Source: Cupriavidus sp. D39
Lineage (GTDB): Bacteria > Pseudomonadota > Gammaproteobacteria > Burkholderiales > Burkholderiaceae
NCBI RefSeq assembly: GCF_026627925.1
Contig: NZ_JAPNLE010000009.1
Location: 4,960,001 to 5,024,000 of the forward strand
Length of the DNA: 64,000 nucleotides
Reading direction: 5' to 3'
Shown here: piece by piece, positions 18,801-26,949 of the stretch
Position numbering within the stretch: position 1 is the stretch's first letter
How the letters are laid out: every line of letters begins with the position of its first letter
Made by a program: the position numbers and the translations under genes
The notes under the pieces: model-generated
What the model saw: only the letters and a program-made list of their open reading frames with translations
The model's database searches: none
Told to the model about the DNA's origin: nothing

Positions 18801-19086
18801 GGCGATTAGCAAACGCGGAGACTGTTACCTGCGCATGCTGCTGATCCACGGTGCCAGAGCAGTCGTGTACCGGGCCAAGGACAAAGGGGCCTGGTGCGAC
18901 CAACTGGCGCGCCGACGCCCGTCCAACGTGACGGTGGTGGCGATGGCCAACAAGGCGGCAAGAATTGCCTGGGCGGTGCTGAGGGGCAAGGAGCCGTATG
19001 AAAGAGACCACGAGCTGAAGAAGGCGGAGACGGCCAGGCAAATGGCGGATTCCGCGCTAGGTCAGCTGCGCCTACCAAAACCGTAG
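15817..19086 (+). CDS. IS110/IS1111-family transposase, split by a group II intron (exons 15817-15861 and 18058-19086)
   Basis: Exon 1 encodes MNAMTFGLDIAKHVF with the first acid of the DEDD site. Exon 2 resumes QLYWVDPETGEIQNRRF, the exact continuation expected for IS110 proteins. Joined, the protein is 357 residues. It has LEACGSGHWW (Glu), TNKTDAADARAIW (DxxD) and the C-terminal Transposase_20 domain (IPGIGMLTATALLATIGD, YLGLVPRQRGTGGKV). The exon junction falls between whole codons. If the intron splices, active transposase is made. IS110 enzymes use a structured guide (bridge) RNA; in IS1111 members it comes from the right end. Confidence 0.88.
16472..17971 (+). CDS. ltrA: group II intron reverse transcriptase/maturase (LtrA-like)
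   Basis: A 499-residue intron-encoded protein. Fingers-palm reverse transcriptase blocks include RTPGVDG, KRPLGIPCMRCRAMQ, YGFRPERSTADAI, LEGDIRGCFDNFSH and TPQGGVISP. The catalytic NVVRYADDFVV is at about residues 274-284. The maturase X domain (LIRRLNPIIRGWAMYHRHVV) follows. The C-terminus ends soon after KIRGLANPFDPAWDIYLARR, where relatives continue into a Cys/His-rich HNH endonuclease; that domain is missing. The start may lie a little downstream of 16472. Confidence 0.92.
   Translation: MTASDVQASAAGASSHPARMWEQANWSHIAADVKRLQARIAKATWEGRWGKVKALQRLLTRSHSGKMLAVKRVTENRGKRTPGVDGRIWSSPAARWNGMVSLRHRGYRAMPLRRVYIPKSNGKKRPLGIPCMRCRAMQALWKLALEPVAETLADANSYGFRPERSTADAIEQCFKVLAKRASPEWILEGDIRGCFDNFSHSWFLENIPMDKGVLRKWLQAGYIDEGTLFESWAGTPQGGVISPVIANMALDGLEAAVHASVGTSKLARSKAQLNVVRYADDFVVTGVSKDVLESRVLPAVRQFMAARCLELSEEKTRITNIVEGFDFLGQNVRKYGGKLLTKPAKKSIKSLLDKAREVIKGNASATQEVLIRRLNPIIRGWAMYHRHVVAKATFSTIDSHIWHLLWKWARRRHPTKGARWVRQRYFRRDGHRSWDFATKGSTEGDTCGLQLFRATTVAIQRHVKIRGLANPFDPAWDIYLARRRSAKRSVGLPGAIQWC
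17983..18016 (+). ncRNA. group II intron domain V
   Basis: A 34-nt hairpin starting GAGCCGGATGCGGGG and ending ACTCGCACGTCCGGTTC. The two-part stem and length are those of the catalytic domain V of bacterial group II introns. It starts 11 bases after the maturase stop. Confidence 0.9.
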
Positions 19087-19210
19087 GCACAGCAGCCCTA
19101 GCTGCGGCTATTGAAGCAGGTTAATTGAATTCGACTAGCAGGTTGCGCGGGTAAATGTGACGTGATGGCAAGACAGGTTGGACCGCAAGAACGAGACCCT
19201 GATCGGTTAC

Positions 19211-20326
19211 TAAACACAACGTCTTAAATAATGCAGCATAGTCGTCGTAGTACCTCGTTTGGTCTCTTCCATTGCTGGAAGCAGGCGTCGACTGCCGAGA
19301 GAACTTCTACGAGGGTGGCGAAGTACCGGTTATGTAACCCCAGGCGCCGTGTCAGTTTCCATACGCGTTCGATAGGCGCCAGTTGCGGGCTGTATGGTGG
19401 CAGGAACAACAACGTCATGTGCCGCCTGTATTTGTGCAGTAACGGTTTGAGCAGAACGGCATGGTGGTACTTGGCGTTGTCCAGGACCACGACGATGCGC
19501 TTGCCGCGACGTCGATGGCGCAGTAGTTGGCGAAGAAAGGATGCAAACGTTTCTGCGTTGAAGACAGGGCATACCTGCCAGACGAAGCGACCCGTGCTCA
19601 GACTGACGGCGCCAAAACATGCCACCGACTTTCGCGTCGGCGCATGCATCAACACCGGATCGCGGATTTCCGGGGCCACCCACATGCGACAGCGCGATCC
19701 GTGTTGCTGGAAATGGCATTCGTCCAGGCTCCATAACTCAATGTCGTCGCGCTTTGCCAGTCGCCGCAGTTTTTTTACCGCCGCAACGCGAACAGGATCA
19801 GACTGGGCGACCTGCGGGCGCGGCTTGCGCAGCCGGAAACCCATCTGGCGAAACAGCCTCTGGCACTGCCGCACGCCCAGCTTGATGCCATAGCGCTGAC
19901 GCAAGTGCTCCGATAGAACGGGCCCATCCCACAGGCCCGCTTCAAATCCGAAGTCGCGTGGTGTCTTGCGCAGATCCGCCTCGATGCGACGCCATTGCGA
20001 GTCATTCAACGCACGCGGGCGACCGGGCCGTTCACCTTCCCGCAATCCGTCGAAACCGCCCCGCTCGAAACGTCGGACCCATCGCTGAACTGTCGTGGCC
20101 GCTTGACCGAACATCTGGCCCACTTCAGTGCACGAGTAACCGATGCTGACCAGCAGCACCCCGTGCAGGCGGTGGTCATACCGCGACTCCTCGCTTCGCT
20201 CGATCTCCTGTCGAATCGCCAACTGCATGATCTGTGCGTCTGCAATCTCGAGTCTGCGCATGGCTGCCTCTCCATTAGAGTAACCACGCAATCATACATG
20301 CTGCAATACTTATGTCGTCATGTTTA
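19211..20326. mobile_element. IS630-family element, copy 2 (inverted)
   Basis: 1116 bp between TA dinucleotides at 19211-19212 and 20325-20326, in opposite orientation to copy 1. It is inserted in the non-coding right end of the IS1111 element, between the transposase stop (19086) and the right inverted repeat (20466). Confidence 0.92.
19224..20261 (-). CDS. IS630-family transposase, copy 2, intact
   Basis: A 345-residue transposase read from the ATG at 20261, which has GGAGAGG just upstream; an earlier in-frame TTG would add 10 residues. The N-terminal helix-turn-helix (YSCTEVGQMFGQAATTVQRWVRR) precedes a DDE domain with LWSLDECHFQQHG, VVVLDNAKYHH and YSPQLAPIERVWKLTRR. The run of seven A within VAAVKKLRR keeps the frame here and has six in the other copy. 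Confidence 0.93.
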   Translation of the reverse strand: MRRLEIADAQIMQLAIRQEIERSEESRYDHRLHGVLLVSIGYSCTEVGQMFGQAATTVQRWVRRFERGGFDGLREGERPGRPRALNDSQWRRIEADLRKTPRDFGFEAGLWDGPVLSEHLRQRYGIKLGVRQCQRLFRQMGFRLRKPRPQVAQSDPVRVAAVKKLRRLAKRDDIELWSLDECHFQQHGSRCRMWVAPEIRDPVLMHAPTRKSVACFGAVSLSTGRFVWQVCPVFNAETFASFLRQLLRHRRRGKRIVVVLDNAKYHHAVLLKPLLHKYRRHMTLLFLPPYSPQLAPIERVWKLTRRLGLHNRYFATLVEVLSAVDACFQQWKRPNEVLRRLCCII

Positions 20327-20484
20327 GTGCTTCGAGCACGCTGAAAAGACGAGGGCCGTTCTTGGCGAATTCCATAGGGGCCCGCAGGCTTGACCTGCAT
20401 GAGGCCGGATATAAGGCTGCAACCAAATCCTCGCCGAGCATCATGAGATGATTTACCTGGCAAACCGGGGCGCGTTCATATAAG

Positions 20485-21018
20485 TAACCAAAAGAAAGCG
20501 ATCCTTGCAGGAGGCTGGCTTATTGGGGTTACGTAGCCCGGTGGTTTCGTCGTGCGGCCCCGGGTTTTAATGAACTCGTGCCGTTACCAGTTCAGGCGAC
20601 CACGATACTGCTTGCGACGTTGGTTTCGTGGTGAGGCCCCCGGTAGTAGCATCCCTGCCCATTCGCCCATCTGCCGGTACCGGATCGGAGCGTCACGATA
20701 TATCACGCTGTGATGGTTTCGTGGTGGGGTGGGCGCGGTGGTGAATCCCTCAAAACTATTCTGGCGGTGCCACCGCGCCCACGACGAAAACGGGACGCAT
20801 GCAACTTCGTGGCCGCCCGCTCCGCGAGCGACAGACGGCTTGAAGCAAGTGGTGACAGCTACCGGGGGGACCACCACGAATCCCTGGGTTGGTTACTTCG
20901 TGTTGCTTGCTTGTGGCCTCGCTGATGTAGGGGGCTCTTGTGGGCGGGGCTTTGGTGTTCCTAGCCCCGCTGACGCGGGTGGGTCTTTTGTGGGCGGGGT
21001 TTTCGCTCTTCTAGCCCG
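20485..21018. repeat. right half of the split palindromic repeat plus short G-rich repeats
   Basis: The gene-free stretch 20327-21094 holds the IS1111 right end (to 20484) and then this repeat. It starts taaccaaaagaaagcgatcc, contains several ttcgtggtgg/ccaccacgaa motifs, and runs to about 20900. It is similar to the reverse complement of 23160-23590. At 20896-21018 two copies of the short CTGACGCGGGTGGGT...GGGCGGGG unit follow. No coding sequence is supported. Confidence 0.75.
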
Positions 21019-21059
21019 AAGTTCACCAGCCGCCTGGGCGAGTTTCCCCTTTTGCGACA

Positions 21060-22900
21060 GGCACTTGTCGTGATGCCCGGGTTCCAGTTTCTGTCTACAC
21101 GCGGATTTGCTGAAGCAAATCCAGAGCCTGCTTCTGTTTCGCGTTTGCCGTGGTGACGAGTTCGAACGTCGGCACTTCAGCGCCAGCGCTGGGTGTACGG
21201 CAGGTGTTACGCACGATCGCGGCGAGTTCGGCCATCAAGCTCGAGAAGCTGTGCACGGGCGTGCCGTCGTCAAGTGTGTGGCGCGCCGCCTTGGCCAGCG
21301 CTGGCGCAGAGCGCACGGCAGGCGCCACCGGATCACGCGTGGCCTTGGCGGCCTGATCCGGGTCGGCGAACATCAGTTCGCGCCAAGCCTCGCGCATGTG
21401 CCATTCGACGTAGTAGGCCAGCCTGCACAGCAGGATATGCGCACGCACCCGATCGGCCGTGCGGTGATGGATTGGCCGCACCTTCAGGTCCACCGTTTTT
21501 AGCGAACGGAACGCGCGCTCCACGTTGGCCAGCGCCTTGTAGTTGCGCACGCACTCGGCCGAGTCCATCTGCGCCGCACTCACCGAAGTGCGGATGATGT
21601 AGAGGCCGTCGAGCGCCGCCTCGCGGGCGATGCCCTCGCTGTTGCGGCTGAACGTGAAGGCCGCGTCGTCGATGCTCAGCGCAAAGTGCTTGGCCACCTT
21701 GTACTTGTCGATCACCTTGCCCACGCGCAGGCCGATCTGATCGCGCCCGGCAAGCTTGCCCGCCTGCACGCGGGCAACGATCGGCTGCAGGCACGCCTCG
21801 GTGGCCGCCAACAAATCTTCTCGCTTGTGGGCACGTAGCCTGGCCAGTTCCGGATTGCGGCACGCCACCAGCCGCTCGCCCGGATAGTCCGGTGAACTCA
21901 GCTCCAGCAGATTGCGCTCGTCGAACAGGCCAAGCTGCAGTTGCCCTTGCTCGAGCAGCGGGCGGATCGAGGCGCTCTTGAGCGCGGTGATCCAGCCCAG
22001 GTCACCGCCCTCACGCATCTGGTCGATGGCCTTGCTGGAGATCATGCCGCGATCGCCCACCATGACCAATCGGGAGAGACCAAATTCCTCTTGCAGGCGC
22101 CGCACCTCGGGCATGAAGGTCTGGCTGTCGGCGACGTTGCCCTCATGCACCGACACCGCCACTGGGCAGCCGCGCGCATCGGTGAGCAAGCCGTAGTTGA
22201 CCTGTAGCAGCCCCTTCTTGCCATCGCGGCTGTAGCCAAGCTTGGCCAGCGGGCAGGTGCTGCCCTCGAAGTAGCTGGAGCTCAGGTCATACAGCACCAG
22301 GCCACCGGCGCTCAAGTGGCGCGCGGCGAGCTTCTTCTGGATTGTGCCCTGGCGCGCGAGCAGCCAGTCCATTGCCGCGTACAGGTCGTTCTCGTTGGCC
22401 TCGGTCACGCCGAAGTCCTCCGCCAGGGTGCTGGTGTGCCACCAGCGCGTGGTGGCCAGCTTCGTGTGCGGCGCCGCGATGCGCGCGGCCACCATCGCCA
22501 GCACCAGGTCGCGCTCGCGCGAGGGCTTGGAGGCGATCAGCGAGGCAAAGCCCAGACGCTGCATGGCCGTGGCCACCGCCTGCACGTGGCCGTGAGCGCG
22601 CGAGCGTGTCACCTCGAACGCCTCGCCCAGCGGCACGAAGGTCTCGCCCTTGAGCGAGCGGCGGATGATCTCGATCAGTGCCTCGGGCAAGTGGGACAGG
22701 TTGCCCAGCGTCTCGTTCTTGACCACGCCGTCCTCGCGGTAACTGCGCCGCAACAGGTGGGTGCGATAGACCTGGTCCTTGTACTTGCGGGTCGTCGTAA
22801 CGACGTGAGCGGTTCCGGTTCGTGCTGGCATAGCCAGCAGAATAGGATAAAACTCGCCAATGTCAAGAACTTTTAGTGACTACAAAATGCGGGTATCGAA
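21060..22900. mobile_element. IS1634-family element (ends approximate)
   Basis: Transposase gene plus short flanks. A possible pair of ends is gatgcccgg near 21072 and, complemented, gatacccgc near 22897 (7 of 9 matches). No target duplication was recognised, so the ends are approximate. Confidence 0.6.
21095..22831 (-). CDS. IS1634-family transposase
   Basis: A 578-residue transposase of the IS4 superfamily, apparently intact. Motifs include LVLYDLSSSYFEGSTC (first Asp), VSVHEGNVADSQTF, LVMVGDRGMISSKAI (second Asp) and the YKALANVERAFRSLKTVDLKVRPIHH block with the catalytic Glu. The long spacer between catalytic blocks is typical of IS1634. It lies between two copies of the palindromic repeat. 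Confidence 0.93.
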   Translation of the reverse strand: MPARTGTAHVVTTTRKYKDQVYRTHLLRRSYREDGVVKNETLGNLSHLPEALIEIIRRSLKGETFVPLGEAFEVTRSRAHGHVQAVATAMQRLGFASLIASKPSRERDLVLAMVAARIAAPHTKLATTRWWHTSTLAEDFGVTEANENDLYAAMDWLLARQGTIQKKLAARHLSAGGLVLYDLSSSYFEGSTCPLAKLGYSRDGKKGLLQVNYGLLTDARGCPVAVSVHEGNVADSQTFMPEVRRLQEEFGLSRLVMVGDRGMISSKAIDQMREGGDLGWITALKSASIRPLLEQGQLQLGLFDERNLLELSSPDYPGERLVACRNPELARLRAHKREDLLAATEACLQPIVARVQAGKLAGRDQIGLRVGKVIDKYKVAKHFALSIDDAAFTFSRNSEGIAREAALDGLYIIRTSVSAAQMDSAECVRNYKALANVERAFRSLKTVDLKVRPIHHRTADRVRAHILLCRLAYYVEWHMREAWRELMFADPDQAAKATRDPVAPAVRSAPALAKAARHTLDDGTPVHSFSSLMAELAAIVRNTCRTPSAGAEVPTFELVTTANAKQKQALDLLQQIRV

Positions 22901-22982
22901 CGCCTCCCAATGAGCCGATTCCTCAATCAGGAAAAGGGCTTCGCGACGCCGCAGCCGCGGCGTCTCCATGGAACTTCGGTCT

Positions 22983-23690
22983 AGCTGCTGGCGCGGCTGG
23001 GCGGCGTTGCCGTTTTGGAACGTGTGAGATGTCACTTTTCTTTACTCGTAAAGAAAAGTAACCAAAAAAGCGATCCTTGCAGGAGGCTGGCGTGGCGTCA
23101 TTGGGGACCCCAATGGTTTCGCCGTACGGCCCTGGGTGCTAATGACCTCGTGCCGTTACCAGTTTAGATCATCACGACGCTGCCAATGCCCAGGGTTTCG
23201 TGGTGGCCCCCACCGGTAGCCACCACCACGAATTTCAAGCCGTCTGTCGCTCGCGGAGTGACTGGCCACGAAGTTGCAGGCGTCCCCTTTTCGTCGTGGG
23301 CGCGGTGGCACCGAAAAAATAATGCCGAGGCATTCGTCACCGCGCTCACCCCACCACGAAACCATCACGGCGTGATATATCGTGATGCTTCGAGCCGGTA
23401 CCGGCAGATGGGCGATTGGGCAGGGATGCCGCTACCGAGCAGCCTCACCACGAAACCAGCGTCACCCGCAGTATCGTGGCCATTCAAACCGGTAACGGCA
23501 CGAGTCCATTAGAACCCGGGGCCTGACGACGAAACCACCGGGCTACGCAACCCCGACACGCCAGCCTCCTGCAAGGATCGCTTTCTTTGGTTACTTTTCT
23601 TTACGAGTAAAGAAAAGTGACATCTCACACGTTCTAAAACGGCCAACACCGTACAGCCGCGCCAGCAGCTAGAAGCGCTAAAACACTGCC
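22983..23690. repeat. long inverted repeat with TTTTCTTTAC/GTAAAGAAAA palindromes at both ends
   Basis: The gene-free stretch 22832-23819 is mostly this structure. The left arm (22983-23165) and the right arm (about 23500-23690, reverse) are near-identical for about 110 bases and each includes an 11-bp stem cttttctttac/gtaaagaaaag with a 2-base loop (23035-23058 and 23594-23617). The core has many ccaccacgaa motifs and resembles 20485-20900 reversed. No open reading frame here looks real. Confidence 0.8.
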
Positions 23691-23699
23691 CACTCACGC

Positions 23700-23790
23700 T
23701 ATTCTGCATCAGCAGCTAGAAGCATCAAAACCCCGCCCACAGGAGACAGCCCCCGCGTCAGCGGAGCCAGAAGCAATAGAACTTCATCAA
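23700..23790. repeat. short intergenic repeat unit, reverse copy
   Basis: Reads aaaaccccgcccac...cccccgcgtcagcgg, the reverse complement of the units at 14401-14460 and 20896-21018. Confidence 0.7.
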
Positions 23791-23819
23791 ACCAAAAACC
23801 ATCTACTTCGACAACACCC

Positions 23820-24977
23820 TCATAGCCTGCTCCAGCCCCCCAAAGTCACCGGATACATCCGCGACTTCATGATCTGATTGATCACCGTCACCGACTGCCG
23901 GTACTGCCAAAGCCCTTCCGGCTCGGGATTAAGCCAGACAAAGCGCGGAAACTGCTCGATCAGCCGGTTGAGCCAGACCGCGCCGGCTTCGGGATTGTTG
24001 TATTCGACCGAGCCGCCAGGCTGCAGGATCTCGTACGGGCTCATGGTGGCATCCCCGACAAAGATCACCTTGTAGTCCGGCGTGTACTTGTGGATCAGGT
24101 CCCACGTGGCGATCTTCTCCGCATGGCGGCGGCGGTTGTTCTTCCACACATAGTCGTACACGCAGTTGTGGAAGTAGTAATACTCCAGGTGCTTGAACTC
24201 CGTCTTGGTGGCCGAGAACAACTCCTCCACGCGCTTGATGTGGTCGTCCATCGAGCCGCCGACGTCCATCAGCATCAGCACCTTGACCTTGTTGTGGCGC
24301 TCCGGGCGCAGCTTGATGTCAAGCAGGCCCGCGTTGGCGGCGGTGGAGTGGATAGTGTCGTCCAGGTCCAGCTCGGTCTCCGCGCCTTCGCGCGCGAAAC
24401 GGCGCAGGCGGCGCAGCGCGACCTTGATGTTGCGCGTGCCGAGCTCGACCTGGTCGTCGTAGTCCTTGTAGGCGCGGGTCTCCCATACCTTGACCGCGGT
24501 GCGGTTGCCCTTGGACGGGCCGCCGATGCGGATGCCTTCCGGGTTATAGCCGCCGTGGCCGAACGGCGAGGTGCCGCCGGTGCCGATCCACTTGTTGCCG
24601 CCCTCGTGCTTTTCCTTCTGCTCGTCAAGCAGTTGCTTGAGGCGCTCCATCAGCTTGTCGAGCCCGCCCATGGCCTCGATCTTGGCTTTTTCCTCGGCCG
24701 AGAGCTCGCGCTCCAGCGTCTTTTGCAACCAGTCCAGGGGGATGTCGGATTTCCAGTCGACCAGGCTCTCGATGCCCTTGAAGTAGGCGGCAAAGGTCTG
24801 GTCGAACTTGTCGAAGTGCTTCTCGTCCTTGACCAGTGTCATGCGCGACAAGTAGTAGAACTCGTCGATCGACGGCGTGATCACCTCGGCCTTGAGGGCC
24901 TCCAGCATGGTCAGGTATTCCTTGACGGAGACCGGCAGCTTGGCGTGGCGCAGCGAGAAGAAGAAATCGATCAGCAT
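23820..24977 (-). CDS. VWA-domain protein, CoxE-like partner of MoxR ATPase
   Basis: A 385-residue cytosolic protein. The N-terminal helical region (MLIDFFFSLRHAKLPVSVKEYL) and a charged middle lead to a VWA-like domain. Its metal-site motif reads LMDVGGSMDDH, so Asp and the last Ser are kept but the first Ser of DxSxS is Gly, as often in CoxE relatives. As read it ends TLGGWSRL. One more base in the run at 23836-23841 would give LGGLEQAMRVLSK ending at 23803, which looks like the true end. Works with the MoxR ATPase encoded upstream, probably as a metal-insertion or complex-assembly chaperone. Confidence 0.85.
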   Translation of the reverse strand: MLIDFFFSLRHAKLPVSVKEYLTMLEALKAEVITPSIDEFYYLSRMTLVKDEKHFDKFDQTFAAYFKGIESLVDWKSDIPLDWLQKTLERELSAEEKAKIEAMGGLDKLMERLKQLLDEQKEKHEGGNKWIGTGGTSPFGHGGYNPEGIRIGGPSKGNRTAVKVWETRAYKDYDDQVELGTRNIKVALRRLRRFAREGAETELDLDDTIHSTAANAGLLDIKLRPERHNKVKVLMLMDVGGSMDDHIKRVEELFSATKTEFKHLEYYYFHNCVYDYVWKNNRRRHAEKIATWDLIHKYTPDYKVIFVGDATMSPYEILQPGGSVEYNNPEAGAVWLNRLIEQFPRFVWLNPEPEGLWQYRQSVTVINQIMKSRMYPVTLGGWSRL

Positions 24978-25029
24978 GATGGGCTCGCGTAGAGTGTCCC
25001 GGAGCGGGTGCGGCGGTTTGCGTGCTGGT

Positions 25030-25644
25030 TCACGAGGCGCGCCCCGGCAGGTCCAGGCGGTATTGCAGGTGGCGCTTCACCGTCGGCCATTCGCTGGCGA
25101 TGATGGAGAACACCACGGTGTCCCGGAGGGATCCGTCGGGCATGCGCTGGTGGTTGCGCAGCACGCCGTCCTGCTTGGCGCCAAGACGGGCGATGGCGGT
25201 GCGGCTCTGGTGGTTCATCCAGTGCGTGCGGAATTCCACCGCGATGCACGCCAGCTGCTCGAACGCGTGCGTGAGCAGCATCAGCTTGCATTCGGTGTTC
25301 ACGGCGCTGCGCTGCACGCGCTGCGCATGCCACGTGTGGCCGATCTCGAGGCGCCGGTTGGCGCCGTCGACATTGAAGTAGCGCGTCGCGCCCACCACCG
25401 CGCCCGGCACGCCGTCGCGGATCTCGCGGATCACGAACGGCATCGCGCCTTGTTGCTCGCGCATCTGCAGCGCGGTGTCGGTCCACGCGCGCACCTGGTC
25501 CGGCGCCGGCACCGAGGTGTACCAGAGCTTCCACAGTTCGCCATCGGCGACGGCGGCCTGCACCTCGGCCTCATGCTCGAGGCCGAGCGGCTCCAGCAGG
25601 GCGTGCTGGCCGCGCAGGGTGACGGGTTCGATAAAGCGTGCCAT
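25030..25644 (-). CDS. GNAT-family N-acetyltransferase
   Basis: A 204-residue acetyltransferase of the RimJ/RimL-like kind (FIEPVTLRGQHALLEPL at the start; GATRYFNVDGANRRLEIGHTW; KLMLLTHAFEQLACIAVEFRTHWMN; SRTAIARLGAKQDGVLRNHQ). It uses acetyl-CoA; the acceptor is unknown. It lies between the MoxR and VWA genes on the same strand with short gaps (10 bp after MoxR, 52 bp before VWA), so it is co-transcribed with a pair that is usually adjacent. Confidence 0.88.
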   Translation of the reverse strand: MARFIEPVTLRGQHALLEPLGLEHEAEVQAAVADGELWKLWYTSVPAPDQVRAWTDTALQMREQQGAMPFVIREIRDGVPGAVVGATRYFNVDGANRRLEIGHTWHAQRVQRSAVNTECKLMLLTHAFEQLACIAVEFRTHWMNHQSRTAIARLGAKQDGVLRNHQRMPDGSLRDTVVFSIIASEWPTVKRHLQYRLDLPGRAS

Positions 25645-25654
25645 GGCGCGGCGC

Positions 25655-26533
25655 TTAGCGGTTGGCGCGGTTCATGAAGACGAGGCGCTCGAACAGGTGC
25701 ACGTCCTGCTCGTTCTTCAGCAGCGCGCCGTGCAGCGGCGGGATCGCGGCCTTCTTGTCCGGGCTCTTGAGCGCTTCGGGTGGAATGTCCTCGGCCATCA
25801 GCAGCTTGAGCCAGTCGATCAGCTCGGAGGTGGAGGGCTTCTTCTTCAGGCCTGGCAGGTTGCGCATCTCGTAGAAGGACTCGAGCGCGGCGGCCACCAG
25901 CTCGCGCTTGATGCCGGGATAGTGCACGTCGACGATGCGCTGCATGGTCTCGGCATCGGGGAACTTGATGTAGTGGAAGAAGCAGCGTCGCAGGAAGGCG
26001 TCGGGCAGTTCCTTCTCGTTGTTCGAGGTGATGATCACCAGCGGGCGGTGGCGCGCCTTGACCAGTTCGCGCGTCTCGTACACATAGAACTCCATGCGGT
26101 CGATTTCGCGCAGCAGGTCGTTGGGGAATTCGATGTCGGCCTTGTCGATCTCGTCGATCAGCAGCACCACTTGCTGGTCGGCCTCGAAGGCCTGCCACAG
26201 CACGCCCTTGATGATGTAGTTGCGGATGTCGTGGACGCGGTCGTCGCCCAGCTGCGAATCGCGCAGGCGCGACACCGCGTCGTATTCGTACAGGCCCTGC
26301 TGTGCCTTGGTGGTGGATTTGATATGCCACTGCAGCAGGGGCATGCCGAGTGCTGCGGCCACCTCCTCGGCCAGCATGGTCTTGCCGGTGCCGGGCTCGC
26401 CCTTGATCAGGAGCGGGCGCTGCAGCGCGCGCGCGGCATTGACGGCCAGCTTGAGGTCATCGGTGGCAACGTACTGCTGCGTGCCTTCGAAACGGTTTTG
26501 CTGGTTCTGGCTGGCGTTGGTGGTGTTGGACAT
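25655..26533 (-). CDS. MoxR-family AAA+ ATPase
   Basis: A 292-residue MoxR ATPase. Walker A GEPGTGKT is at residues 45-52, Walker B is VVLLIDEIDKAD, sensor 1 lies in VIITSNNEKELPDAFLRRC (arginine finger at its end), and the C-terminal lid follows. MoxR ATPases act with VWA proteins in maturation of metalloenzymes such as CO dehydrogenase or methanol dehydrogenase. The target here is not known; two cytochromes c are divergently encoded next door. Confidence 0.93.
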   Translation of the reverse strand: MSNTTNASQNQQNRFEGTQQYVATDDLKLAVNAARALQRPLLIKGEPGTGKTMLAEEVAAALGMPLLQWHIKSTTKAQQGLYEYDAVSRLRDSQLGDDRVHDIRNYIIKGVLWQAFEADQQVVLLIDEIDKADIEFPNDLLREIDRMEFYVYETRELVKARHRPLVIITSNNEKELPDAFLRRCFFHYIKFPDAETMQRIVDVHYPGIKRELVAAALESFYEMRNLPGLKKKPSTSELIDWLKLLMAEDIPPEALKSPDKKAAIPPLHGALLKNEQDVHLFERLVFMNRANR

Positions 26534-26618
26534 GGGGCAACCTGAAGGGGTTTATGCGTGTCGGAATTGGCCAGTATAAAAGAGCTTTTCGGTTCGCGTG
26601 CGGCTCGCCGTGCCATGC

Positions 26619-26648
26619 TGGACTGCCACGTGCAGCGTGCTGTACAAT
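26619..26648 (+). promoter_or_regulatory. candidate sigma-70 promoter for the cytochrome c genes
   Basis: The 416-bp gap 26534-26949 between moxR and the cytochrome genes has no supported gene. TGGACT (26619-26624), 18 bases, TACAAT (26643-26648) resembles a sigma-70 promoter on the plus strand. It would give a leader of about 300 bases. Confidence 0.35.
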
Positions 26649-26949
26649 GCGGCGGTTTGACGCGCCCCCACGTCCAAGACTCCACCCCTCGCTTTGTCCG
26701 CCTTGTCACTCCCGCGGTCCTTGCCGGGAGGCGGCGATGACAAGAGATGGTTACAGAATGAGGCGGAGACTACGCCGGGATGCACTGGCAGCGGCTGGCA
26801 CCACCAGCAAGCAGCGCCCAGGTATCCGGCACGCTGGCAGCACCGCATCTACCCGCGGGCAGATACGGTCCGGCCGGACGCATTCTGAAGCCATTTCCGA
26901 CCGGTTGGGCAGGTCACGCAGGGTTTAACACTTCCAATCAGCTACGACA

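Larger units (their letters stand above)
15651..20484. mobile_element. IS110/IS1111-type element carrying a group II intron and an IS630 copy
   Basis: Subterminal 14-bp inverted repeats ATGAACGCGCCCCG at 15656-15669 and, complemented, at 20466-20479 lie about 5 bases inside the ends. This is the IS1111 subgroup arrangement, and there is no clear target duplication. The flanks rejoin into an intact copy of the local palindromic repeat. Subtracting the intron (2196 bp) and the IS630 copy leaves about 1.5 kb, normal for this family. Confidence 0.8.

Noticed and set aside
14461..20326. Composite transposon formed by the two IS630 copies
   Set aside because: The right copy is inserted inside the IS1111 element and the left one in a genomic repeat; each has its own TA site and the sequence between is not accessory cargo.
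20327..21073. Small open frames of 70-115 codons in the repeat regions
   Set aside because: They lie in palindromic repeats, occur on both strands, and change frame between repeat copies.
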